NCBI RefSeq assembly: GCF_903819215.1
Contig: NZ_CAIJCT010000025.1
Reading direction: 5' to 3' (one strand)
Length of the DNA: 64,000 nt
DNA from: Aedoeadaptatus coxii
GTDB taxonomy: Bacteria; Bacillota; Clostridia; Tissierellales; Peptoniphilaceae
A program made the translations under genes and the position numbers. Under the pieces are notes generated by a model that saw only the letters and a program-made list of their open reading frames with translations, ran no database searches and was not told the DNA's origin. Shown piece after piece: positions 37,206 to 44,845 of the stretch (the first letter of the stretch is position 1; each line of letters begins with the position of its first letter).

Positions 37206-38205
37206 CGAATTAAAACAAAAAGCACGCAAGCGGTGGATCTCCTTCGCCGCCGTTGCCGTCCTTCTGGTCGTGGTCTTTTTCTTCTCCCTGACGGAAGGAT
37301 CTTTAAAATTAGGCGTGGGACAAATTTTGCGCGGTCTATTCTTCTCCTATGACGGGGAAGTGGCGAGAATTTACGATTTGCGTTTTCCTCGCGTCTTTAT
37401 CGCCATCTTAGCCGGCGCATCCCTCGCCACATCGGGAACCCTTTTGCAGGCGGTGATGAAAAACCCCTTAACGGATCCCGGGATCATCGGCATTTCTGCG
37501 GCGGCCAACTTTGTAAACTCCATGGTCCTGGCCTTATCGCCTGCCCTTTTGGGTTTTTCACCCCTCTTTTCCATTGCCGGTGGCCTTTTCGCCTACTTTT
37601 TGATCTACACCCTGGCATGGGACGGCGGTGTGCGGCCGACGCGGCTAATTCTCGTCGGCGTGGCCTTGAACATGACCTTTATCGGCATCGGCGAAGGCAT
37701 AAAGTCCATTATGGGACGAAATTTAAGCGCCACCCAAGCCATCATCGAAGGAAATGTGGCGCAAAAAACCTGGAGCGATGTGCATATTCTGTGTTTCTAC
37801 GTGATTATCTTTTTGATCGCATCGCTGTTTACCATTCGCTCTTTAAATTTGCTGAGTTTGGAAGATAAAACCGCCCGTGCCCTGGGCGTGCGCGTGGATC
37901 GCGATCGCTTCATCGTGGCCCTCATCGCCATTATCTTGGCTTCCGTTACCACGTCGGTGGCGGGCGTCATCGGCTTTTTGGGTCTCATCGTGCCCCATAT
38001 CGGTAGAATCCACGTCGGTGGCGATCATAAATACCTCCTGCCCTTTAATATGCTTCTCGGCAGTTTGATTTTGCTTTCGTCGGACACGGTAGGGCGAATC
38101 GTTGCCTATCCCTACGAAATCCCGGCGGCGGTGATTATGGCCGTCTTCGGCGGGCCCTTCTTTATTGCATTGCTAAAACTGGGAGGCGAAAACTATGGAG
38201 ATTAA
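37189..38205 (+). CDS. Heme ABC transporter permease (FecCD family, HtsB/IsdF-like)
   Basis: This 338-aa FecCD-family permease has about nine or ten transmembrane helices. Family signatures are LRFPRVFIAILAGASLATSG, NPLTDPGIIGISAAANF and the late VAGVIGFLGLIVPHIGR, the cytoplasmic loop that contacts the ATPase, with LLPFNMLLGSLILLSSDTVGR after it. It forms the import channel with the flanking binding protein and ATPase and overlaps both genes. Confidence 0.92.
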   Translation: MDKGIDELKQKARKRWISFAAVAVLLVVVFFFSLTEGSLKLGVGQILRGLFFSYDGEVARIYDLRFPRVFIAILAGASLATSGTLLQAVMKNPLTDPGIIGISAAANFVNSMVLALSPALLGFSPLFSIAGGLFAYFLIYTLAWDGGVRPTRLILVGVALNMTFIGIGEGIKSIMGRNLSATQAIIEGNVAQKTWSDVHILCFYVIIFLIASLFTIRSLNLLSLEDKTARALGVRVDRDRFIVALIAIILASVTTSVAGVIGFLGLIVPHIGRIHVGGDHKYLLPFNMLLGSLILLSSDTVGRIVAYPYEIPAAVIMAVFGGPFFIALLKLGGENYGD

Positions 38206-38962
38206 AAACCTAAGCTACGCCTACACCAAGGGCCATTTAATCTTAAACAAGCTTAATTTAAAAGTGACCCCCGGCGCCATTACCACCCTTATGGGGGCCA
38301 ACGGCTCGGGAAAATCCACGCTATTGAAAATAATGAGCCGACAAATGAAGCCGAGCCGCGGCCGGGTGCTTTTGCACGGAAAAGATATTTTCTCCTATCC
38401 GCCGAAAGACTACGCCCGTGAGTTGGGGATCGTGCATCAACAAAATCGCATCATCGGCGATTTAAAGGTAAAAGATTATGTATCTTACGGGAGGAACCCT
38501 TATTTAAAACCTCTGCAAAAATATTCGGCGGAGGATATGGAAGAAATCGAACGCGCCATGGACATGACCGGCGTTACGGAATTGGCACAAAGGGAAATCA
38601 GAACCCTCTCCGGCGGTCAGAAGCAACGGGTGTTTATCGCCATGGCAGTGGCACAATGTTCCGACATTCTCTTACTGGACGAGCCTACGACTTATTTGGA
38701 CATAAAATATCAGCTGGAAATTTTGCGTCTCGTGAAAAAAATCAATGAAGAGCGCAACACCACCATCGTCATGGTATTGCACGATATTATGCAGGCCATC
38801 AATTATTCCGATGAAGTTATCGGCATGTACCACGGCAAAATCGTGTACCAAGGGGATCCTAAGGAAGTGCTCAACAGCCGAGTCATCAGTAAATTATACG
38901 GCACGGAGCTGGAACTGCTTCACGTAGGCGATGCGTCCATTGTGAAACCGAAGGAGGATTAG
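38195..38962 (+). CDS. Heme ABC transporter ATP-binding protein (HtsC-like)
   Basis: This 255-aa ABC ATPase of the FecE type has Walker A GANGSGKSTLLKIM, Q-loop region VHQQNRIIGDLKVKDYVSYG, signature LSGGQKQRVFIAMAVAQ, Walker B ILLLDEPTTYLDI and the switch His in VLHDIMQAI. It powers the heme importer with the upstream permease, which it overlaps by 11 bp. The flavodoxin gene begins at the next base after its stop codon. Confidence 0.93.
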   Translation: MEIKNLSYAYTKGHLILNKLNLKVTPGAITTLMGANGSGKSTLLKIMSRQMKPSRGRVLLHGKDIFSYPPKDYARELGIVHQQNRIIGDLKVKDYVSYGRNPYLKPLQKYSAEDMEEIERAMDMTGVTELAQREIRTLSGGQKQRVFIAMAVAQCSDILLLDEPTTYLDIKYQLEILRLVKKINEERNTTIVMVLHDIMQAINYSDEVIGMYHGKIVYQGDPKEVLNSRVISKLYGTELELLHVGDASIVKPKED

Positions 38963-39478
38963 ATGAAAGGATTTATTGCGTATTCGTCGAAGACGGGCAA
39001 TACAAAGCGCATGGCGGAGTATCTTTACGACGCTTTAAAAGACGCTTACGATTTAACGCTTTTCGATCTGAAAGAGAAGCCCGATGTATCGACTTTCGAT
39101 TACGGTTTAATCGGCGGCTGGTGCGATCGCGCCCTGCCCGATAAGGCGGTGATGAAAATCTTGGATCGCGCGCCGAAAAAGACAGGTCTCTTTTTAACCA
39201 TGGGTGCCATGCCCGATTCCGAACACGGGGAGCGGGCTATGGAAGGTTTGAAGCAATGCCTCGCCGATCACAAAAAAGAAAGCTTGGGCACCTATTTGTG
39301 TCCCGGGAAAGTAGATGAAAAATTGGCGGCGCGCATCGATCTGCTGGTCTTCGTGCCGAAGAAAGCGCGGGAGCAAATGAAAGAGGCATCGGAAAAATCC
39401 AGAGAGGCGACGGAGGATGAACTGAAGGAAGCGGCGATTTATTTCGCAGATCAATTGGAAAAAGGAGGTATTCGATGA
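38963..39478 (+). CDS. Flavodoxin-like protein in the heme operon
   Basis: The 171-aa protein has the flavodoxin FMN phosphate loop at the start (IAYSSKTGNTKRMAEYLYDAL), the second loop YGLIGGWCDRALPD and a third around LTMGAMPDSEHGE. Flavodoxins are low-potential electron carriers. In anaerobic heme operons such as hmuWYF of Fusobacterium a flavodoxin accompanies a radical SAM enzyme that opens the heme ring, and a similar role here is inference: no radical SAM gene is in this window. It lies tightly between the heme ATPase and a NEAT-SLH gene. Confidence 0.8.
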   Translation: MKGFIAYSSKTGNTKRMAEYLYDALKDAYDLTLFDLKEKPDVSTFDYGLIGGWCDRALPDKAVMKILDRAPKKTGLFLTMGAMPDSEHGERAMEGLKQCLADHKKESLGTYLCPGKVDEKLAARIDLLVFVPKKAREQMKEASEKSREATEDELKEAAIYFADQLEKGGIR

Positions 39479-42180
39479 AAATTCGTTCCACAAGTATGGC
39501 CATGGCGGCCATGATGAGCGCAACCTTTTTAGCGGCGCCTATTAATGTACTGGCCAAGGCGCCGGACATGGTACAAGCTGTTTACGCACAGCCTTTTGCT
39601 GACGGAGAACAAGCTGCGGCAAAGGAAAAGCATTATGATTTGGATTGGGAATTGAAGAAGGCGGACAGTCCGGGAGATAAATCCATGGCTGCCGACTATA
39701 TAGAGAAAGTAACAGCTGTGAAAAAGGACGGGAAGTGGACATTTACCATTTCTATCAAGCCGGCTTCGAGTCAGTATATTACTAAGTTTTATTACTATAA
39801 AGACGGAACCAGGCTGGAGGCTCAACAAAATGGCAATGACTGGTCCTTTACACTCGATAAAAAACCGGAAAAAACGATCAAAATTGCCTTTACCATTCCT
39901 ATCATGGGAAAAGAACCGGACGCTTTACTCAATATTCTGGAGTATAACGAGATAAAAGGCGAGGCATCGCAAGAGCCGAACACCCCCGATCCTTCGAAAC
40001 CGAACACGGGGGATACGACACCCGAACAAAAACCGAAGGAAGAAACGGGTCTTGAAAAAGCGAAAAAAGCATTGGAAAAAGCCATTCAAAAAGCCAATGG
40101 TATTGACCGTGCGCAGTGGGAAGGAAGTGTAATTTACGCTTTAAACAACGCCGTTAATTATGGCGAGGTCTATTTAACTCAACCTACTGCAACTGTAGAG
40201 GGCTCTTTATTAAAAGAAGCGCAAATCAACTATCTTCTAGCTCTAGGAGAAAAAAGCAAGGGCATTAAATTGGATAACCTTCGAGAAGGACAAATTAGTG
40301 TAGCGGATTATAGTGTTCAGAGTAATTTTGACGACATAGAGCAATATATAGAAAAAAAAGAAATTACGAAAGAAAAAGATCAATATTATTGTATTGTTAC
40401 CTTTAAACCCGTGGTGAAAGGTAACAAAACGACTTATGTTGAAAATTTTCAACTAAGGGGTGATGAAAATCTGCTTGAAACTGTAACGGTAGGTGATAAA
40501 GTTTATCCCAAGAAAATCAAAGTCTCATCACATTCCGTAAGTGCAGTAACGATTGATGGTGTGAATGGCAAAGTATCTTTCGCTGGTAGAGAAGGTTTAT
40601 TATCTCCTAATGGGAAGAAAGCTTTAGATTATTCGAAATTGTGGAATAATTGTCAAAAATTGACAGCAGGGGACAGTAGCTACTTAGACGAGCGTGAAAT
40701 ACAGGCTAGAAGTGATGTGCTGAATGAAGGAATACGATTGTTGCAAACTGATGATTTGACGCAAGGAGCACTTGATAGGTTTGATATTAGGGTATCGGTG
40801 TTAACCAATAACGGAGAGAAGGCAACGTCGGAAGATATAAGAGATTTAAAAGCTACTATTGAAAGAGCAAAGCAAAGGGATTTATCTAGATATACTGATG
40901 AATCGAAAAGTCAATTTTATGATTTACTAGAGCGAGCGATGGCTGACGCAAATCGCGGTGAAATATCGAAGAGCAGAGTAGCTGGATGGAACCGAGTGAT
41001 TGATAATTGGCACGGTGAAATCAAAAATAAAAAACCGAAAGAGGATAAGAAAGATAAGCCAAAAGAAGACAAGAAGGACGACAAAAAAGACGAAAAGAAA
41101 AAGAAACAAACCGTTCGTTACGACGTGCCGGTAGAACTTGTTAAATCCGACGGAAGTAAATCCATGGCATCCTCTGCATTAAGCAGTTGGGCGACGGTGG
41201 ATGAGTATGACGGCCACTACACGTACTACGTGCAATTTAAGCCTATGAAACTCGGAGAGAAGGACGGTCATTTAACCAATCTTTTCTATTATGAAAACGG
41301 AAGAAAATACCAAGCCCATTATCACGGCGGCGATTTATGGTCCTTCACCTTAGATGAAAAAGTAAGTAATCAAAAAATTGCCGTTTGGGTCGATATTATG
41401 GACGAAATGGCTGGAGGCACCGGCAAAGGCGAACAAGAAGCTTACATTCAATTTAACTGGCGTCGCGCTCAGGAAACCAAACGCTTTGACGGCGAAGTAA
41501 AAGAGCCCGAAAAGAAGAAGGAAGATGAGAAGAAGAAGGATGAAAAGAAGAAGGCCGACGAAAAAGCCTTAGAGCAAAAGAAAAAAGATTTCTTAAAGGC
41601 TCAAAAAGAGCGGGAACGGGATGTCGTATTGCGAACATTCCACGATGTATCCGCAGGTTACTGGGCAGTGGATGCCATCGCCCACAGCTATGCGCGTGGT
41701 TATTTTAAAGGCGAAGGGGAAGGCCGCTTTGCGCCTGAACGTGCCATTACCCGCGGCGAATTTGTTTCGATACTCGGCAGAATGGCAGGAGCGTCTACAT
41801 CCAACACGGCCACGGCTTTCGGCGATGTTCCTTCCGGCGCCTATTACGCAGGCTATGTGGCATGGGCGCAATCGAAAGGCATTGTAGCAGGTGTCAGCCA
41901 AGGACGTTTTGAACCGAACCGCACCATTACGCGCGAGGAAATGGCAGTCATGCTGATGAAGTTCCTCGCTTCCCAAAATAAATCCTACGCCGCGACGAGC
42001 TACGGGAATTTCTCCGACGGAAGTTCCATTGCCGGCTGGGCGAAGGATTCCGTGGACAAGATGACCCGTCAAGGCATTTTGTCGGGCATGGGCAACGGCG
42101 ATTTTGCACCGAAAGCTAATTTCAGTCGCGCACAAGCTGCCCAAGTGTTGTACACCATTGATACCAAAGATATGAAATAA
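39475..42180 (+). CDS. S-layer protein with NEAT-like domains and three SLH domains
   Basis: The 901-aa secreted protein has a signal peptide at about 1-28. An N-terminal NEAT-like domain (about 51-165) has DKSMAADYI and FTIPIMGKEPD. A central part (about 260-385) could be a further degenerate copy, followed by helical FIVAR-like segments (about 450-520) and a Lys/Asp/Glu-rich linker. A clear NEAT-like domain (about 548-665) has SKSMASSAL and VWVDIMDEMAGG. Another Lys/Glu-rich coiled linker leads to three SLH domains (about 722-901). It would bind heme at the outer S-layer. The central part (nt ~40080-41030) looks AT-richer than its flanks, perhaps a recombined segment. Confidence 0.82.
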   Translation: MKIRSTSMAMAAMMSATFLAAPINVLAKAPDMVQAVYAQPFADGEQAAAKEKHYDLDWELKKADSPGDKSMAADYIEKVTAVKKDGKWTFTISIKPASSQYITKFYYYKDGTRLEAQQNGNDWSFTLDKKPEKTIKIAFTIPIMGKEPDALLNILEYNEIKGEASQEPNTPDPSKPNTGDTTPEQKPKEETGLEKAKKALEKAIQKANGIDRAQWEGSVIYALNNAVNYGEVYLTQPTATVEGSLLKEAQINYLLALGEKSKGIKLDNLREGQISVADYSVQSNFDDIEQYIEKKEITKEKDQYYCIVTFKPVVKGNKTTYVENFQLRGDENLLETVTVGDKVYPKKIKVSSHSVSAVTIDGVNGKVSFAGREGLLSPNGKKALDYSKLWNNCQKLTAGDSSYLDEREIQARSDVLNEGIRLLQTDDLTQGALDRFDIRVSVLTNNGEKATSEDIRDLKATIERAKQRDLSRYTDESKSQFYDLLERAMADANRGEISKSRVAGWNRVIDNWHGEIKNKKPKEDKKDKPKEDKKDDKKDEKKKKQTVRYDVPVELVKSDGSKSMASSALSSWATVDEYDGHYTYYVQFKPMKLGEKDGHLTNLFYYENGRKYQAHYHGGDLWSFTLDEKVSNQKIAVWVDIMDEMAGGTGKGEQEAYIQFNWRRAQETKRFDGEVKEPEKKKEDEKKKDEKKKADEKALEQKKKDFLKAQKERERDVVLRTFHDVSAGYWAVDAIAHSYARGYFKGEGEGRFAPERAITRGEFVSILGRMAGASTSNTATAFGDVPSGAYYAGYVAWAQSKGIVAGVSQGRFEPNRTITREEMAVMLMKFLASQNKSYAATSYGNFSDGSSIAGWAKDSVDKMTRQGILSGMGNGDFAPKANFSRAQAAQVLYTIDTKDMK

Positions 42181-42191
42181 GGAGTTTTACG

Positions 42192-43061
42192 ATGAAAAAA
42201 TTATTATCTATTACACTAGCCCTCGTCTGTTTACTCGTGCCTCGTTTCGTTCACGCGGAATCGAGTAAAACCTATGAAGTTCCCGTGGTTTTAAAACACG
42301 CTTCCGCCGAAAAGGAATCCATGGCCAACAAAGCACTTTCCCCCGTTGCGGAAGTGAAGGAAGAAGGGGGCAAGATGCACTATAAAGTGTTTGTAAAGCC
42401 GCTTTCTTTCGCGGGTCAACAAGGTAATTTAACCAATCTCTTCGTCACCGCCGGTGGCAGAGAAGAAGCTGTAAAGGCTGCAGGTAAAGGCGAGTTTACC
42501 CAAAGCTTCAGCTTTGTCAGAAGCGGAAAAGAAAATGTAGTCGACGTCGCCCTATGGGTCGATGTTATGGATCAAATGCAAGGTGGCCAACCCGGTGCCG
42601 GCGAACAAAAAGCGCGCTTGGCTTTCGATTGGAACAGCGCCAAACTTGTAAGCGCACCGGAAGCGAAAAAGATGCCGAAAGCGCCTGCCGCTCCCAAGGC
42701 GAATGGGAATAAAGACGTAACGATTATGGTCAACGGCAAAGTCGTTCCCTCCGACAGCCCCGTCTTTATCGAACAAGGACGCACCATGGTTCCGCTTCGT
42801 TTTATTTCCGAAGCTTTAGGCCTTAAAGTGAACTGGGACAACAAAACCCGCACGGCCATTGTAGGCGAAGGGAAAAATGTCATGAAGCTCCCCATCGGCA
42901 AAAAAGTAATTCTTAAACATGACGGCTCTTCCAAGGCAATCGACGTGCCCGCCATGATTCGCAACGAACGCACCATGGTTCCCATTCGTGCCATTGGCGA
43001 AATTTCCGGCGCAAAAGTCAATTGGGACGGAGCCAATCGTCAAGTGATTATAAATAAATAA
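42192..43061 (+). CDS. Secreted NEAT-like plus copper-amine-oxidase-like domain protein
   Basis: The 289-aa protein has a signal peptide at 1-22, a NEAT-like domain (about 27-160; KESMANKAL, LWVDVMDQMQGG, GEQKARLAFDW) and a C-terminal copper-amine-oxidase N-terminal-like domain (about 176-289). The latter has the paired signature TMVPLRFISEALGLKVNW and TMVPIRAIGEISGAKVNW. That fold is frequent in cell-wall proteins of anaerobes and may attach the protein to the wall. With no SLH or membrane anchor it could shuttle heme within the wall. It is the last gene before a terminator. Confidence 0.83.
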   Translation: MKKLLSITLALVCLLVPRFVHAESSKTYEVPVVLKHASAEKESMANKALSPVAEVKEEGGKMHYKVFVKPLSFAGQQGNLTNLFVTAGGREEAVKAAGKGEFTQSFSFVRSGKENVVDVALWVDVMDQMQGGQPGAGEQKARLAFDWNSAKLVSAPEAKKMPKAPAAPKANGNKDVTIMVNGKVVPSDSPVFIEQGRTMVPLRFISEALGLKVNWDNKTRTAIVGEGKNVMKLPIGKKVILKHDGSSKAIDVPAMIRNERTMVPIRAIGEISGAKVNWDGANRQVIINK

Positions 43062-43062
43062 G

Positions 43063-43091
43063 AAGGGGCCGGTTTGCCGGCCTTTTCCTTT
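43063..43091 (+). terminator. Terminator of the heme operon
   Basis: GGCCGG (43067-43072) and CCGGCC (43077-43082) form a GC-rich stem around TTTG, extended by AAGG/TTTT pairing and followed by CCTTT. Confidence 0.75.
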
Positions 43092-43111
43092 AGTAAGAAA
43101 GCAGGTACTTT

Positions 43112-44845
43112 TTGATTAATAAACGATTAATACGGGAGGTTCCTCAGTCGAAGATCTACATTCAAAAGGCGGTAGGCCTTCAGCTGCTGGATCTTTTGAT
43201 GAGCATCGGCTCGACGGCGCTGTTAATTGCCCTTCTTAGGCAGTTTCTGTCGTTTGAAGGGGAACATGTACTACCTCTATGTGCAACCATTCTTTTGATC
43301 CTCATTCTCCGATTTTTCTTTTATAGAAAACGCCACGCCATCGCCTACGAGGCTTCTGTAGACGTTAAACGTCTGTTGCGGAAACGAATTTTTACAAAGC
43401 TTATGGGATTCGGAACGGCGTATCGGGAAAAGATTAAGACGGCGGAAGCTGTGCAGATTATGACGGAAGGGGTGGATCAATTGGAGATTTATTTCTCCGC
43501 TTATCTTCCTCAATTTTTCTACAGAATGATGGCGCCTTTGATTTTGTTTGGGGTGATCGCCTATTTTTCTTTGAAGGTGGCGATTATTCTTTTGATCGGC
43601 GTGCCCCTTATTCCCCTGGCCATCGCCTTGGTGCAAAAGTTTGCGAAGCGTATTTTCGCAAAGTATTGGGGTAGTTACACGGAAGTAGGGGATCAGTTTT
43701 TAGAAAATCTTCAAGGTTTAACCACTCTTAAAATTTATAAGGCCGACGGCCATCGCCACGATTTAATGAACCGCTCGGCGGAAGCTTTCCGCATCGCTAC
43801 GATGCGCGTGTTAACCATGCAGCTGAATTCCATTATTATAATGGATTTAGTGGCATACGGCGGCGCGGCCATTGCCCTCGCCGCGTGCATCGGCTGTGTT
43901 CGCGAAGGAAGCTTGAGCCTATACGGCGCCCTCTTTATTCTGTTTTTATCCGCCGATTACTTTCTGCCCATGCGCCAATTGGGATCTTTCTTCCACGTGG
44001 CCATGAACGGCATGGCGGCGGCAGACAAGATGTTTGATCTCCTGGATCTTCCCGACGACGCAGACGGCACAGAGGATGTAGAAGGAAAAGAAGTAGGCCT
44101 TTTTGCCAAGAGCTTAAGCTTTTCCTACGACGGCGAAAAAAATGCCCTACAGGATCTTTCCTTTGAACATAAGGGCAAGGGTCTTATCGGCATCGCCGGG
44201 CCTTCCGGCTCGGGGAAATCCACCTTGGCGGCGATTTTATCGAAGCAGGTAAAACATTATGAAGGCAGATTGAAATTTTTCGATACGGAACTTTCCCATA
44301 TTCGGGAAGCCGGCTTATTGGATCGCGTCACCTATTTAGGCGCGGGAAGTTATTTAATGAGCGGCACGGTAAAAGAGCTTTTGGATTTTGCAAAGCCGGG
44401 AGCAACGGAAGAGCGTATGTGGGCGGTGTTGGAACAGGTGAATTTAAAAGACTTCTTTAAAACCGCCGACGGCCTTCATACAGTTATCGAAAGCGGCGGC
44501 ACGAATTTAAGCGGCGGCCAACGGCAACGTTTAAGTCTCGCCATGGCTCTTTTAAAAGACAGCGACGTATACATTTTCGACGAAGTAACATCGAATATCG
44601 ATGTGGAAAGCGAAGAACACATCGTGTCGGAACTTTATAAATTGGCAGGCGAAAAACTCGTGTTGTTTATCAGCCATCGCCTGGCCAATATTAAGAACGC
44701 CCATGTTATTTATGTATTGGATCGCGGCGAATTGAAAGAAAAGGGAACCCACGATCAATTGGTAGCGATGAATGGAATTTACGAATCACTTTGGGCGCAA
44801 CAAGTCGCCTTGGAAGCTTATCGAGGGGAGGGAGATCATGCGTAA
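43112..44845 (+). CDS. ABC exporter subunit, CydD-like
   Basis: This 577-aa fused membrane/ATPase half-transporter has about six transmembrane helices in the first 300 residues. The ATPase part has Walker A IAGPSGSGKSTLAAIL, signature LSGGQRQRLSLAMAL, Walker B DVYIFDEVTSNID and switch His in LFISHRLANIKNAHV. Order and divergence from its partner recall the CydD/CydC heterodimer, which exports thiols and has been reported to bind heme. The apparent start is TTG at 43112, with no ATG near. The substrate is unknown; placement after the heme operon suggests a heme-linked role. It overlaps the next gene by 8 bp. Confidence 0.8.
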   Translation: MINKRLIREVPQSKIYIQKAVGLQLLDLLMSIGSTALLIALLRQFLSFEGEHVLPLCATILLILILRFFFYRKRHAIAYEASVDVKRLLRKRIFTKLMGFGTAYREKIKTAEAVQIMTEGVDQLEIYFSAYLPQFFYRMMAPLILFGVIAYFSLKVAIILLIGVPLIPLAIALVQKFAKRIFAKYWGSYTEVGDQFLENLQGLTTLKIYKADGHRHDLMNRSAEAFRIATMRVLTMQLNSIIIMDLVAYGGAAIALAACIGCVREGSLSLYGALFILFLSADYFLPMRQLGSFFHVAMNGMAAADKMFDLLDLPDDADGTEDVEGKEVGLFAKSLSFSYDGEKNALQDLSFEHKGKGLIGIAGPSGSGKSTLAAILSKQVKHYEGRLKFFDTELSHIREAGLLDRVTYLGAGSYLMSGTVKELLDFAKPGATEERMWAVLEQVNLKDFFKTADGLHTVIESGGTNLSGGQRQRLSLAMALLKDSDVYIFDEVTSNIDVESEEHIVSELYKLAGEKLVLFISHRLANIKNAHVIYVLDRGELKEKGTHDQLVAMNGIYESLWAQQVALEAYRGEGDHA

